A stretch of DNA of 58,257 bases from Latescibacteria bacterium UBA6620. GTDB taxonomy: Bacteria > Latescibacterota > UBA2968. The stretch lies in NCBI GenBank assembly GCA_002433075.1, contig DJHM01000030.1:1-58257 (forward strand). Direction: 5' to 3'. Of the stretch, positions 8,529 to 17,600 are shown one piece after another. The stretch's first letter is position 1. Each line of letters starts with the position of its first letter. A program made the translations under genes and the position numbers. The notes below the pieces were generated by a model. That model had not been told where the DNA came from and did not search any database. It saw only the letters and a list, made by a program, of their open reading frames with translations.

Positions 8529-9598
8529 ACCGAAAACACCTGAAGATCTTCTCGGACCTGTTGTCCCTGCCGACCGCCCCTCTCCACGAACACCGCGTCG
8601 TTGCCTATATCCGCGATTTCTCAGAGAAACGTGGACTGCCGGTTAAAGAGGATCGCTTCGGTAACTTGATCGTCCGCTACACCCGTGGCAAACCCAGCCC
8701 TGTCGCACTGACCGCCCACACGGACCATCCTGGATTCACCGTCCACGATGTTCACGGCAGGCAGCTGGAAGCAGAATGGCTCGGCGGCCACGACAGAAAC
8801 CATTTTCCGGGCAGCCGGGTACTGATCCAAACCCACGACGGACCCGTGACTGGCCGGGTCTCGTCCACAATCGGCAAGACAAGACGCTTCGAGATCACCG
8901 CGCGCCGACGGATTCAGGACATCGAAGGCGCCTATGGCTACTGGAACCTCCCCCCATTCCATCTCGAAGGTGATCGCATCACCACCAAAGCTGCGGACAA
9001 CCTTGTAGGCTGCGCCGCTATCCTCGCCGCACTCGACAACCTCGTCACCCAGAAGGAAAAAGCCGACCTCTATGCCGTGTTCACCAGAGCGGAAGAAGTC
9101 GGCCTTGTCGGTGCCGCCGGCCTTGTCGAGGCGAAAACGCTTCCCAAACGCATCCCCATCATCGTCCTCGAGGCCAGCAAGGAGCTCCCTGGCGCCCTCA
9201 TCGGAAACGGTCCCGTGATCCGTGTCGGCGACTATATGAGCATCTTCGACCCGTCGATCGAATACACGCTCCACGATCTGGCAAAGGGGATCGCAAGCGC
9301 GGACCGCCAGTTCGCCTTCCAGCGTCAGCTCATGTCGGGCGGCGTCTGCGAAGCCTCTATCTACGTCCTCCACGGCTACCAGGTCGGCGCGTTGGCGTTC
9401 CCTCTCGGGAACTATCATAATGAGAGCAAACGCTGGCCGGCCCCGGAGTACATCTCACGAACGGACGCTATAAACATGATCCGCCTGTGCACTGAGATCG
9501 CCCTGCACCCGCCGGAGGGCGACACACGAGACCCCATACGCAAATACTGGGCATCCAGATACGCCGACTTCCGCCAGCGAGTGCTCGATTCACGATAG
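8525..9598 (+). CDS. M42 family metallopeptidase (glutamyl aminopeptidase-like)
   Basis: Encodes 357 residues starting at a GTG that overlaps the preceding stop codon. Seen: ALTAHTDHPGF with the first metal-binding His-x-Asp, a beta-rich insertion (about residues 85-150) as in the M42 substrate-gating domain, KAADNLVGCAA with the bridging Asp, and FTRAEEVGLVGA with the catalytic and metal Glu pair. The final metal His may be in PLGNYHNES. M42 enzymes are cytoplasmic di-metal aminopeptidases that trim peptides, often as large oligomers. Coupling to the hydrolase upstream suggests that the two act in one route, but no substrate can be assigned. Confidence 0.85.
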   Translation: MNRKHLKIFSDLLSLPTAPLHEHRVVAYIRDFSEKRGLPVKEDRFGNLIVRYTRGKPSPVALTAHTDHPGFTVHDVHGRQLEAEWLGGHDRNHFPGSRVLIQTHDGPVTGRVSSTIGKTRRFEITARRRIQDIEGAYGYWNLPPFHLEGDRITTKAADNLVGCAAILAALDNLVTQKEKADLYAVFTRAEEVGLVGAAGLVEAKTLPKRIPIIVLEASKELPGALIGNGPVIRVGDYMSIFDPSIEYTLHDLAKGIASADRQFAFQRQLMSGGVCEASIYVLHGYQVGALAFPLGNYHNESKRWPAPEYISRTDAINMIRLCTEIALHPPEGDTRDPIRKYWASRYADFRQRVLDSR

Positions 9599-9971
9599 GC
9601 TCGCGACAAGGGCGTTCGCGAGATCGCCATTCGCGAAGAGTGCTGTGTGCTCTAAGGTTTGGACCAAGATGCAAGTTCCTCGAAACACAGTTCATCCAAG
9701 ATTGGGTTCAAGTCATTGCGGCCCAGGTAAAGGCGGCCACGAGCAACACCGCCCGACCAACTCGCACCTCGGGTTGGGTAGAAAGTCGTCGTCCACTCGA
9801 ATCGTACTGCCGGCGTGGGCCACAAGCCCCCGCGGCGCTTGAGCGGCGACTTCTTTTCCCCTTTCTTGGTCGCTCAAGAAAGGGGTCGGCGCGACGGTGC
9901 GCCGATCCGGGGTGGTGGGATCAGCATCACACAAACAAGGCGATCGACTACAACCGGGAAAGGAGACATTT
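9599..9971. other. 373-bp intergenic region with one hairpin
   Basis: No coding sequence with family features was seen. The region holds a 10-bp perfect inverted repeat, CCCCTTTCTT at 9858-9867 and its complement at 9876-9885, followed by GCGACGGTGCGCC-like sequence. The hairpin is near the start of the NIPSNAP gene and lacks a T tract on the plus strand. It may be another dispersed palindrome. Confidence 0.6.
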
Positions 9972-10289
9972 TTGATCCACGAACTCAGAACCTACCGCGT
10001 CCCCGAGGGCCGCATGCCCGATATCCTGGGCCGCTTCGAAAACATCACCTTCGGGCTCTTCGACCGTCACGGCATCCAGGTCGTCGGTTTCTGGACCAAG
10101 CAGGACACGAACGAACTCGTCTACATCTGTCAGTACGACGACGAATCCCAGATGAACGCCCAATGGGAAGCCTTCCGTGCCGATCCCGACTGGCTCGCCG
10201 CTCGCGAAGAGACCGAAGCCAACGGCCCCATCGTCCAGGAAGTCATCTCGGAGATCCTCCACCCCACATCCTTCTCTCCACTCAGATAG
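9972..10289 (+). CDS. NIPSNAP family protein
   Basis: Encodes 105 residues. The TTG at 9972 is chosen because AAAGGAG ends seven bases before it; the longer reading frame upstream has no such site. The sequence begins IHELRTYRVPEGRMPDIL and continues with FGLFDRHGIQVVGFWT, LVYICQYDDESQMNAQWEAF and a DPDW segment, all typical of the NIPSNAP domain. This is a small dimeric alpha/beta-barrel fold related to antibiotic-biosynthesis monooxygenases. Bacterial members are of unknown biochemical role and often sit beside catabolic genes, as here. It lies 68 bases before a sulfatase gene. Confidence 0.85.
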   Translation: MIHELRTYRVPEGRMPDILGRFENITFGLFDRHGIQVVGFWTKQDTNELVYICQYDDESQMNAQWEAFRADPDWLAAREETEANGPIVQEVISEILHPTSFSPLR

Positions 10290-10303
10290 TCCACGGTCTA
10301 TCG

Positions 10304-10333
10304 TCGCCCGCCTTCGCCAAGGCTTCGGCGAGG
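10304..10333. repeat. Short GC-rich dispersed repeat
   Basis: The 30 bases starting CGCCCGCCTTCGCCAAGGCT are an inverted-repeat-like element related to the copies at 40834-40901 and 44037-44099 (shared GCCTTCGC / GCGAAGGC arms). It lies just upstream of the second sulfatase. Confidence 0.6.
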
Positions 10334-10357
10334 TAGACTTGTCATTGATCATTTCCT

Positions 10358-11818
10358 ATGTCATCTCCGAACATCCTGATCCTCATGACGGACCAGCACA
10401 GCAAATATCACCTCGGGTGCTATGGGGACGACGTCGTACGCACACCCAACCTCGACGCCCTGGCCGCACGAGGTGTCACCCTCGACAACGCCTACTGCGC
10501 ATCCCCCGTATGCGTCCCCAGCCGCATGTCTTTCATGACCGGGCGTTGCCCATCCGCCAACGACGTATGGAACAACAACCACGTCCTTCGCTCCGACATC
10601 CCCACCTGGGCCCACGCCCTCGGCGTTGCCGGCTACGAAACGTCGCTCATCGGCCGAATGCACTTCGTCGGCCCGGACCAACGACACGGATTCGAACATC
10701 GCCCCCTCGGCGAATACAGCGCCGCGCATCCCGGCACCCCCCGCCGCGGGGGCGTCCTTCTCGACAAGCTCTCCGGCACTTCCGGCCAGAGCCGGCGCGC
10801 CGTCGAAGTCGCCGGACGCGGTAGGACCACCTATCAGGCCTTCGACGACGCCGTCGCAGATGCGACGTGCGAATTCCTTCAGCGAAAGGGAGAAGACCCC
10901 GGAGATCGGCCCTTCGCCGCCGTCGCCGGATTCGTTCTCCCACACTGCCCCTTCGCGGCCCCAGCGGACCTCTTCGACTACTATTACGACCACGTCGACG
11001 TCCCACAGCCGGACGAAGCCGAGCGTGCGAACGAGCCACCCGCCATCCGAAAATTCAAACAGATCCGCGGCCTCTACCCGCCCCTCGACGAAGAACGAAT
11101 CCGGGTCTCCAGAGCGGCCTATTTCGGACTGTGTGAGTACTTCGATCGGAAGGCGGGCGCGGTCCTGTCCGCTCTAGACCAAGCAGGACTGAAGGACGAC
11201 ACACTCGTCATCTACTGCAGCGACCACGGAGAAATGGCCGGCGAACACGGGTGCTGGTGGAAAAGCAACTACTACGAAGGATCCGTCGGGGTGCCGCTCA
11301 TCGCCAGTCTGCCCGGTACCCTCCCCGGAGGACAACGATCGGGCCACATCACGAACCTGATGGACATCGGACCCACGTTGTTGGATCTCGTCGGCGCCGA
11401 CCCCCTGCCCGCCGTCGATGGCCGGTCGATCCTTCCTTCTCTCTCGTCCCCAAACCCCGAAGCGACGGGAGAAACCTTCAGCGAACACGTCGGACAGGAG
11501 GGCATTCCCTCACGAATGATTCGGCAGGGACCGTGGAAACTCTACAACTACCACGACACGACCCCCCCCGCCCTCTTCAATCTGGAAAAGGATCCCGGAG
11601 AGCTGACCGATCTGGGTCGGGATCCGGCCTTCGCCGACGTCCGGGCCGACTTGATGGCCCGCCTCGAACACGGCTGGGATCCCGCCGCCATCCTCGATCA
11701 GATTGGTGAACGCAACCGGGATCTCGAGTTGATCGAAGCGTGGGGCCGTGAGGTCGATCCCGATCACGTCGACACCCTGCCCGTGCCCTTCGACAGCGAA
11801 GATGTCGAGCTTCTTTGA
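10358..11818 (+). CDS. Sulfatase family protein (choline-sulfatase-like)
   Basis: Encodes 486 residues. It is a type I sulfatase with the canonical signature CVPSRMSFMTG, Cys52 being converted to formylglycine. The N-terminus ILILMTDQHSKYHLGCYG and the later CSDHGEMAGEHGCWWKSN supply metal and substrate residues; the latter block resembles choline sulfatases and phosphonate monoester hydrolases. There is no signal peptide, so it is cytoplasmic. The C-terminal part has the usual VGVPLIASLPG and PALFNLEKDPGELTDLG. It differs enough from the sulfatase at 3253 to have another substrate. The start codon has no strong ribosome site, and a repeat element sits 25 bases upstream. Confidence 0.9.
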   Translation: MSSPNILILMTDQHSKYHLGCYGDDVVRTPNLDALAARGVTLDNAYCASPVCVPSRMSFMTGRCPSANDVWNNNHVLRSDIPTWAHALGVAGYETSLIGRMHFVGPDQRHGFEHRPLGEYSAAHPGTPRRGGVLLDKLSGTSGQSRRAVEVAGRGRTTYQAFDDAVADATCEFLQRKGEDPGDRPFAAVAGFVLPHCPFAAPADLFDYYYDHVDVPQPDEAERANEPPAIRKFKQIRGLYPPLDEERIRVSRAAYFGLCEYFDRKAGAVLSALDQAGLKDDTLVIYCSDHGEMAGEHGCWWKSNYYEGSVGVPLIASLPGTLPGGQRSGHITNLMDIGPTLLDLVGADPLPAVDGRSILPSLSSPNPEATGETFSEHVGQEGIPSRMIRQGPWKLYNYHDTTPPALFNLEKDPGELTDLGRDPAFADVRADLMARLEHGWDPAAILDQIGERNRDLELIEAWGREVDPDHVDTLPVPFDSEDVELL

Positions 11819-11874
11819 GTTTCTCGCCGCAGCGATTGGACCCGACTTTCCGATTGCGCTCTTCCCTCTATATA

Positions 11875-12576
11875 GTGGATGTCCTCATCGCCGATGAGGA
11901 AGCGATTTCCCGACGCCTCCTGCAAGTCAACCTCGAAAAGTGGGGTCACACCTGTGTCGTCTGCGAAGACGGCGACCAGGCCTGGGAGCAGCTTCAACAG
12001 CCTGCGTGCCCCCGGATCGTCATCCTGGACTGGATGATGCCCGGCATCGAAGACCCCGAGCTCTGCCGCCGAACGAGGGAACTCGACCACGGGAAGTTGC
12101 TCCACATCATCCTGCTCACCGCCCGGGAGAGCACAGAAGACCTGGTCGCGGGGCTCGATTCAGGCGCCAATGACTACGTCACCAAACCCTTCGACGCGCA
12201 GGAGCTCAAAGCCAAGTTCGAAGTCGGACAGCTATTAATCGAGCTACAGGACAGACTGATCGAGTCCGAGCGTTACCGGATCCTGACCCAAGCGGCGGGG
12301 GGCGCCGCCCACGAAATCAACCAGCCCCTGACCGCCCTGCTGGGACCGGCAGACCTGGTGCTGATAAAGCTGGAGGAAGACGACCCCGCGAGGGGAACCT
12401 TCGAGACTTTTCAGAAAGCCGGTGTCCGCATTCGCGACATCGTCAAGCAGATGCACGGCCTCAAGGACGTCGTGACGCGTCCTTACATCCAGGGGGTCGA
12501 GATCATCGATTTCGAGGCAAGCTCCAAGCCATCCCAAAAAAAACGTAAGCCCTTTTGCCTCGATCGAACGAAATGA
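11875..12576 (+). CDS. Response-regulator receiver fused to a kinase-like H-box segment
   Basis: Encodes 233 residues if the GTG at 11875 is used, giving the typical receiver start VDVLIADEEAISRRLLQ; a TTG at 11815 is possible. The receiver domain covers residues 1-120: acidic pocket ADEE, phospho-acceptor Asp52 in ILDWMMPG, Thr in LLTARE, and Lys in YVTKPFDA. It is followed by a helical segment with GGAAHEINQPLTALLG, whose His146 matches the phospho-accepting H-box of histidine kinases. No ATP-binding domain follows; the protein ends with a Lys-rich tail encoded by an A8 run at 12535-12542. It could be a phosphotransfer adaptor or the front of a decayed kinase. Confidence 0.8.
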   Translation: MDVLIADEEAISRRLLQVNLEKWGHTCVVCEDGDQAWEQLQQPACPRIVILDWMMPGIEDPELCRRTRELDHGKLLHIILLTARESTEDLVAGLDSGANDYVTKPFDAQELKAKFEVGQLLIELQDRLIESERYRILTQAAGGAAHEINQPLTALLGPADLVLIKLEEDDPARGTFETFQKAGVRIRDIVKQMHGLKDVVTRPYIQGVEIIDFEASSKPSQKKRKPFCLDRTK

Positions 12577-12884
12577 ACAGGGTTTACAACTGTCACTGAC
12601 GGCCCGCCCCGTTACGACACGAATTTCTGACGGATCGTGGTGGCACCGCGTTTGCCGTCCACCCCGGCGTGTCCGCCGAAGATAACCTTCACCAGCCAAC
12701 TCCTCGACGACCTGCACCACCTGCATCGCCTGATCCTTCGCTACGCAGCAGGCGACCGAACCGTACGAGGACGACCCGACCGTCTGGAAGGGGCCGTCCA
12801 GATCAAATTCGCGATCTGGAAAGCTCTGAGAGATCCCCCCGCAGGCGGTGAAGACCGGGGATCCCGTGGACGATAGGTGAGAGG
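12577..12884. other. 308-bp intergenic region
   Basis: Reading frames here show no recognisable family and no ribosome site. No ATP-binding (HATPase) motifs are visible that would restore the kinase module of the preceding gene. I see no convincing promoter or terminator. Confidence 0.5.
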
Positions 12885-13433
12885 ATGGCCAACTCGATCC
12901 CCATTCGCACGATCCTTCTGATGGTCGCTTTCCTGGTGACGCCCCTCGACGCTCAGCGCCATCTTCCACTCACGAACATCTTCGAATCTCCGGGACTCCT
13001 CCTCCTCGACACCCGCGTCGAGAGTCCGGCAATCTACAGCGGTGGCAGAGTCGCATCTCTGCCTCGCTCGGGGGACAAGGTCGAACTCCAGATTTTCGCC
13101 CCAAGGCAGGCCGGACGTCAGATTTTCGAGTACAGCTTGCATTTTCGGAACGCAACGACCGGCCAGAACGCCCCCTTCACAGTGGTTTCCGTCAAAGACT
13201 GGGAGGACTACGAACAGGTCGCGGCGGGCAGGGGATCGCCAGCTTTCAGCGCTTCGCGAGTCGCCTTCGCCCCCCTCCCGCGAACCGGGCACATATGCAC
13301 GGTCGTCCTGGAGCCCGTGGGCTCGACCGTCAGTCCGGATCCACTGGACGTGCGGCTCACCATCACGACGGTCTCCACCCCCCCACGCCGGGTCAATCGC
13401 ATCGTCAGTCGCCAGCAGTTGACGTGGTTGTAG
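12885..13433 (+). CDS. Secreted hypothetical protein
   Basis: Encodes 182 residues with GAGAGG immediately before the ATG. The N-terminus has a clear Sec signal peptide: a short polar start, hydrophobic core TILLMVAFLVTPL, and probable cleavage after LDA. The mature part is rich in beta-prone segments (VELQIFAP, YSLHFRNA, FTVVSVKDWEDYEQVAAG, VRLTITTV) and may form a beta-sandwich. There are two cysteines, one in the signal/mature region context of GHICTVVLEPVG. I do not recognise the family. It is followed by a minus-strand terminator at 13444, so its own transcript end is not obvious. Confidence 0.65.
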   Translation: MANSIPIRTILLMVAFLVTPLDAQRHLPLTNIFESPGLLLLDTRVESPAIYSGGRVASLPRSGDKVELQIFAPRQAGRQIFEYSLHFRNATTGQNAPFTVVSVKDWEDYEQVAAGRGSPAFSASRVAFAPLPRTGHICTVVLEPVGSTVSPDPLDVRLTITTVSTPPRRVNRIVSRQQLTWL

Positions 13434-13443
13434 GCGGGATCGC

Positions 13444-13476
13444 AAAAAAAGAAGGCCTCGAGCAATGCTCGAGGCC
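13444..13476 (-). terminator. Rho-independent terminator for minus-strand genes
   Basis: GGCCTCGAGC (13454-13463) and GCTCGAGGCC (13467-13476) form a perfect 10-bp stem. On the minus strand it is followed by TTCTTTTTTT. It lies 56 bases after the stop of the gene at 13532-13861. Confidence 0.85.
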
Positions 13477-13531
13477 CTCACCAATCAAGAGCGCAGCTGC
13501 CATCCTGGCGGGCGCCCCCCAAAGTAATGAA

Positions 13532-13861
13532 TCACACACACCAAATATCGTCGTCCCGGAGATTTCCTTTAACAGAAACCTCGATTGAGATCAGCTTGTG
13601 GCCGCACCGACGGCGCTGTGGACGGCGGCCGGTTGCGCGTAAAGCCTCTTTCAGCTCGGGTAGACGCGCCCTCACCTCGTTTCTCTTCTCAGCCTCGGCC
13701 TCGGCCTCGGCCTCCCCCCTCGCCTCGAATCGCTCCGCCCGTTCGATCAGGGCGTCGATCTGAGGCTGCACCTCCCGAACGAAATAGATGTGTTCCATGA
13801 TGGATTTTGCGAGGAACACCATACACCCGAAGTCCACGAGTACCAGCATCCATTCAATCAT
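13532..13861 (-). CDS. Small membrane-anchored coiled-coil protein
   Basis: Encodes 109 residues. A single N-terminal membrane segment (MIEWMLVLVDFGCMVFLAK) is followed by a charged helix, probably a coiled coil. The helix contains an EAEAEAE stretch that comes from a GGCCTC microsatellite in the DNA at about 13692-13713. The C-terminal 30 residues are basic and less regular. It is the downstream gene of a pair with 13885-14220, 23 bases apart, and ends at the terminator at 13444. It is similar in plan, not obviously in sequence, to the proteins at 13885 and 23281. The function is unknown; a membrane scaffold or regulator is possible. Confidence 0.6.
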   Translation of the reverse strand: MIEWMLVLVDFGCMVFLAKSIMEHIYFVREVQPQIDALIERAERFEARGEAEAEAEAEKRNEVRARLPELKEALRATGRRPQRRRCGHKLISIEVSVKGNLRDDDIWCV

Positions 13862-13884
13862 GACCTATCTCCACGCTGAGGCGC

Positions 13885-14220
13885 TCAGGACACGAGCACG
13901 CCGCGTTTTTGGTAGTTCCGCTCCCGGCAGCTCGCTTTGAGCAACTGATTCGCCCGCGCCTCCTCGTCCTTCAGGCGACGGCGAAACCCTCCGACCTGTT
14001 CCTGAAGACGATCCAGACGGTCTCGCAGACCCGAGACCGTCTCACGCCGACAGACCGCAGAGATGCGCTCGTCGTCGCACTGTTCCGAAAGCCGAACGAT
14101 CTCGGCTTCCACAAACCGGATCTGTGGAAGGAAGGTTGACCGATGGGAAATGAGGCGCAGAATCAGCCTGCACGAGTGGCAGACCGCCCCAAGCAGAACG
14201 ATCGACAGAATAGCATCCAT
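13885..14220 (-). CDS. Small membrane-anchored coiled-coil protein
   Basis: Encodes 111 residues. An N-terminal membrane segment (MDAILSIVLLGAVCHSCRLIL) is followed by a long charged helix, about residues 28-100, with heptad-like Leu/Val spacing (VEAEIVRLSEQC, VSGLRDRLDRLQEQV, FRRRLKDEEARANQLL). It contains several cysteines. It is first in a two-gene minus-strand unit with 13532-13861. It is divergent from the polymerase operon, whose promoter lies about 250 bases away. I do not recognise the family. Confidence 0.6.
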   Translation of the reverse strand: MDAILSIVLLGAVCHSCRLILRLISHRSTFLPQIRFVEAEIVRLSEQCDDERISAVCRRETVSGLRDRLDRLQEQVGGFRRRLKDEEARANQLLKASCRERNYQKRGVLVS

Positions 14221-14472
14221 GAGCGCCCCCGACGCAAAAAGGATGAAAGGCTGCCGGCTTCCAGGGAGAAGTCGTATGGATGGGAGAAGAGGTAACTACT
14301 TGATAAAAAAGAAGATGATCGGACAATACCACCAGCAGGGGAAGGTGCCGGTCAAGCCTATACGGTATAGTATCGATCGATTCCCTCAACAACCCACTTT
14401 CCAAGAATCTCCGCGCCACTCTATCCGCTTCGCACCACACCGGCGCGAACTGGCGCTTTTGCATTTTACCTT

Positions 14473-14501
14473 TTGACTTTCCCACTGCTTATAGGTATAC
14501 A
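14473..14501 (+). promoter_or_regulatory. Candidate sigma-70-type promoter of the polymerase operon
   Basis: TTGACT at 14473-14478 and TATACA at 14496-14501 are separated by exactly 17 bases; transcription would start near 14508. The -35 box lies in a T-rich stretch (TTTTGCATTTTACCTTTTGAC) of a kind that recurs elsewhere in the window, so the match could be partly fortuitous. The leader to the start codon at 14653 would be about 145 bases. Confidence 0.55.
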
Positions 14502-14522
14502 TTTGTTCACCTGTTATTGAAT

Positions 14523-14545
14523 GTATTCATGGTTTTCATGAATAC
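14523..14545. promoter_or_regulatory. Perfect inverted repeat, candidate operator
   Basis: GTATTCATG (14523-14531) and CATGAATAC (14537-14545) are exact reverse complements around a GTTTT spacer. The site lies about 15-37 bases after the predicted transcription start, a position suited to repression. Given that the operon encodes an error-prone polymerase, a damage-response repressor of the LexA type is a natural candidate, but the sequence is not a known LexA box that I can name. Confidence 0.55.
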
Positions 14546-14652
14546 CGATGCAGTAGCGTGTCCCTCGCGCCCAGGCATCGCGGATCCATCGCCCTCTCCC
14601 TGCCTTCTGCCTTCCTGCCTCCTCCCCGGGGGTGGGGGCGGAAGAGGGGCAT

Positions 14653-17600
14653 ATGTTCATCCCACTCCATTGTCATTCCACCTGCTCCTTCCACGCCGGC
14701 GTCTGTTCGCCCGAGGATCTTGCCACACGAGCGGCATCCTACGGATTCAAGGCCATCGCCCTCACCGACACCGACCGTATGGGCGGCCTCATCCGCTTCT
14801 ACCTCGCCTGTCGCGAACACGGCATCAAGCCCATCCTCGGCGTCGAACTCACCGACCCCTCCGCGCGTCAAGCATCACCCGCTTCACGAATCCCAATGGC
14901 CGAATCCGAAGGCAATCCCTCGTCTTCGCGTTCCGGTGATGCGAGGGCCGGACAACCGTCCAACGCCATCGTTCTCCTTGCTAAAAACGCTGAAGGCTAC
15001 GGCGACCTCTGCGAAATTATCACGCAGCGTCACGTCGATCCCGGCTTTAGCTTCGCGAAAGTCTTCGCGAAACCCTGGCCGAACCTCTTCTTCCTCACCG
15101 GCTTCCCCCATCTGCTCCGTCAACTCGCGGCCACACCCAACCGCGCGTCGCTTTACGGCGAACTCGTCAACAACGGCGCCCTCACCCGTCGTCGCAGCCG
15201 CGAACTCGAAGTCGTCACCCGCAAGTTCGACCTCCCGCTCGCCGCCACCAACAACAGCTACTTCCTCGACCCCGACGATCACGACACGCACCGCATTCTG
15301 TCCGCCATCGGTCTCGTCTCCACCCTCTCTCGCCTCGAACCGCACGAAACCGCCTCTCGCAACGCCTTTCTCAAATCTGCCGATCAGATGGGCCGGATGT
15401 TCCCCGACCATCCCGACGCGATCGCCAACACCGCCCGCATCGCCGACGACTGCAACGTCGAGCTCGAGCTCGGGCAATGGATCTTGCCGCGGATCGACGT
15501 CCCCAACGGCCACACGCCTGAATCGTATCTCGCAAAAATCGCGTGGGACGGTCTCGAGCAGCATTACGCCGGCACCAACGCTTACCCTCGTGCAAAGGAG
15601 ATTCAGGCCACCGAGCTCGACATCATCACCCGCCTCGGCTATCCCTCGTACTTCATCATGGTCAAGCAGGTACGCGACTGGGCCAACGAGCGCCTCAGCG
15701 AAGGGTATCGACGTCACAAGGACTGCACCATCCTCCGGGGCAGCGCCGCCAACTCCATCACCTTCTACAACATCGGGGCCAGCGACCTCGACCCCATCAA
15801 ATACGACCTCTACTTTCAGCGCTTTTTGAATGAGGAACGCGCTTCCCCTCCTGACGCCGACCTCGACTTCGGCTGGGACGAACGCGACGACGTCCTCGAA
15901 CACGTCGTCGACAAGTGGGGGCGCGACCGGGTCGCCATCACCTGCACGACCAACCATTTTCGCGGGCGTGCGGCGTTCCGAGAAACCGCCAAGGTCTTCG
16001 GATACCCGGAAGAAGAGATTTCCGAGATCCAGAAAAGCCTCAAAACCAAAACGCGCCGGGTTCACGACGACGAACTCGAACGCATCATGACCATCGCTCA
16101 ACGTATCAAGGGCAAGCCGCGGTTTCTCGGCCAGCACCCCGGCGGGCTCCTCATCACCAACGACCCGATCCGGCGTCACGTCGCCTGCGAGTATTCCGGC
16201 GGCCCCAAGAACCGACTCATCACCCAGGTCGACATGCACAGCGGCATCGACGAACTCGGCCTCATCAAATTCGACCTTCTCGGCAACGGGTCGCTCTCGG
16301 TCCTTCGTGACGGACTACGCCAGCTCAGCGAACAGGGCTATCCCGACCCCGAAGTCTGGGATCTCGAAAAATGCTACCACGACGAACGTGTCCTCGACAT
16401 CATCCGGAAGGGACGCACCAAGGGCATTTTCTACATCGAAAGCCCCGCTCAGACACGGCTCAACAAAAAAGCGCAGGTCGAATCGTTCGAAGAACTCGCC
16501 ATCACGTCGAGCCTCGTACGTCCCGCCGGCGCCTCCTACACCGCCACCTTCATCGAGCGACACCGCAAAGCCAAAGCCGGCATCACCGACTGGGAATATC
16601 TCCATCCCTCCCTCGAGCCCATCCTCAAGGACGCCCACGACGTCTGTGCCTTCCAGGAAGACGTCACAAAAATCTGCCACGAGGTGGCCGGCCTCAGTTT
16701 CAAAAAGGCCGATAGGATCCGGAAAATGATGAACAGCCTGCACGAGGGCGAACTGAGCGAAACGCTCCTGCGGCAAACCGCCGAAGAGTTTATGCAGGGC
16801 TGCATCGACACAAGCGGGCTCAGCCGCGAGCAAGCTGTCGAACTCTGGAACCGGGTCGGCTCCTTCACCGGCTTCAGCTTCTGCAAGTCGCACAGCGCCA
16901 GTTATGCGCAGCTTTCATTCCAGTGCACGTATCTCAAAGCGTACTACCCCGCTCAGTTTCTCTCTGCCGTCATCAGCAACCAGCACGGCTTCTACACCAA
17001 AGACGTCTATCTCAACGAGGCAAGACGCTGGGGCATCCGCATCCTTCCCTTGAGCATCAACGAGTCGAACAACGGCTACCACGGGAAGCACAACTGGATC
17101 CGTCCCGGGCTCATGCACGTTCGCAACCTCACGCAAAAGAGCCTCGGCAGCCTCCTCCTCGAACGCAACGCCAACGGTCACTACCGCAACCTCACCGACT
17201 TCATCCGTCGTGTCGACATCGGACGCAAAGAGATCGAAAAGCTGATCCTCGTCGGCGCGTTCGACGGCTTCGGTCTCGCCCAGCCCGAATTGTTGTATCA
17301 GCTCGACGGCGTCTACGGACGCTTGAAGCCGAGTGCGCCCTCTCTCTTCGACAGTGCCGAAGGTCTCGCGCAGGAACTGCATCCTGGCTTGAAAGACTAC
17401 ACGCTCGCCGAACGCTGTCTCAACGAACTCGAGCTCCTCGGTTTCATGCTTTCAGGCAACATCCTCGAAATCCTCAGCATGCACCCAACGTCTCGAAACG
17501 CCGTGCCCGCCGCCCGAATCTCCGAGCACGTCGACCAACGCATCAAGGTTTTCGGGTGGCCTGTCACGCGACGTGTCCATCACGTCAGCCCTGAGCGGAG

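Noticed and set aside
12637..12876. A 79-codon plus-strand frame between the receiver and the secreted-protein genes
   Set aside because: No ribosome site, no family features, and composition like the surrounding non-coding DNA.
14440..14480. LexA box of the Gram-positive type (CGAAC-N4-GTTCG)
   Set aside because: Only the left half (CGAAC at 14446-14450 area) matches; the right half is GCTTT, so it is not a convincing site.
14884..16239. A 451-codon open frame on the minus strand opposite the polymerase gene
   Set aside because: It is a shadow of dnaE2, created by the strong codon bias of the sense strand. Its translation has no family features and no ribosome site.
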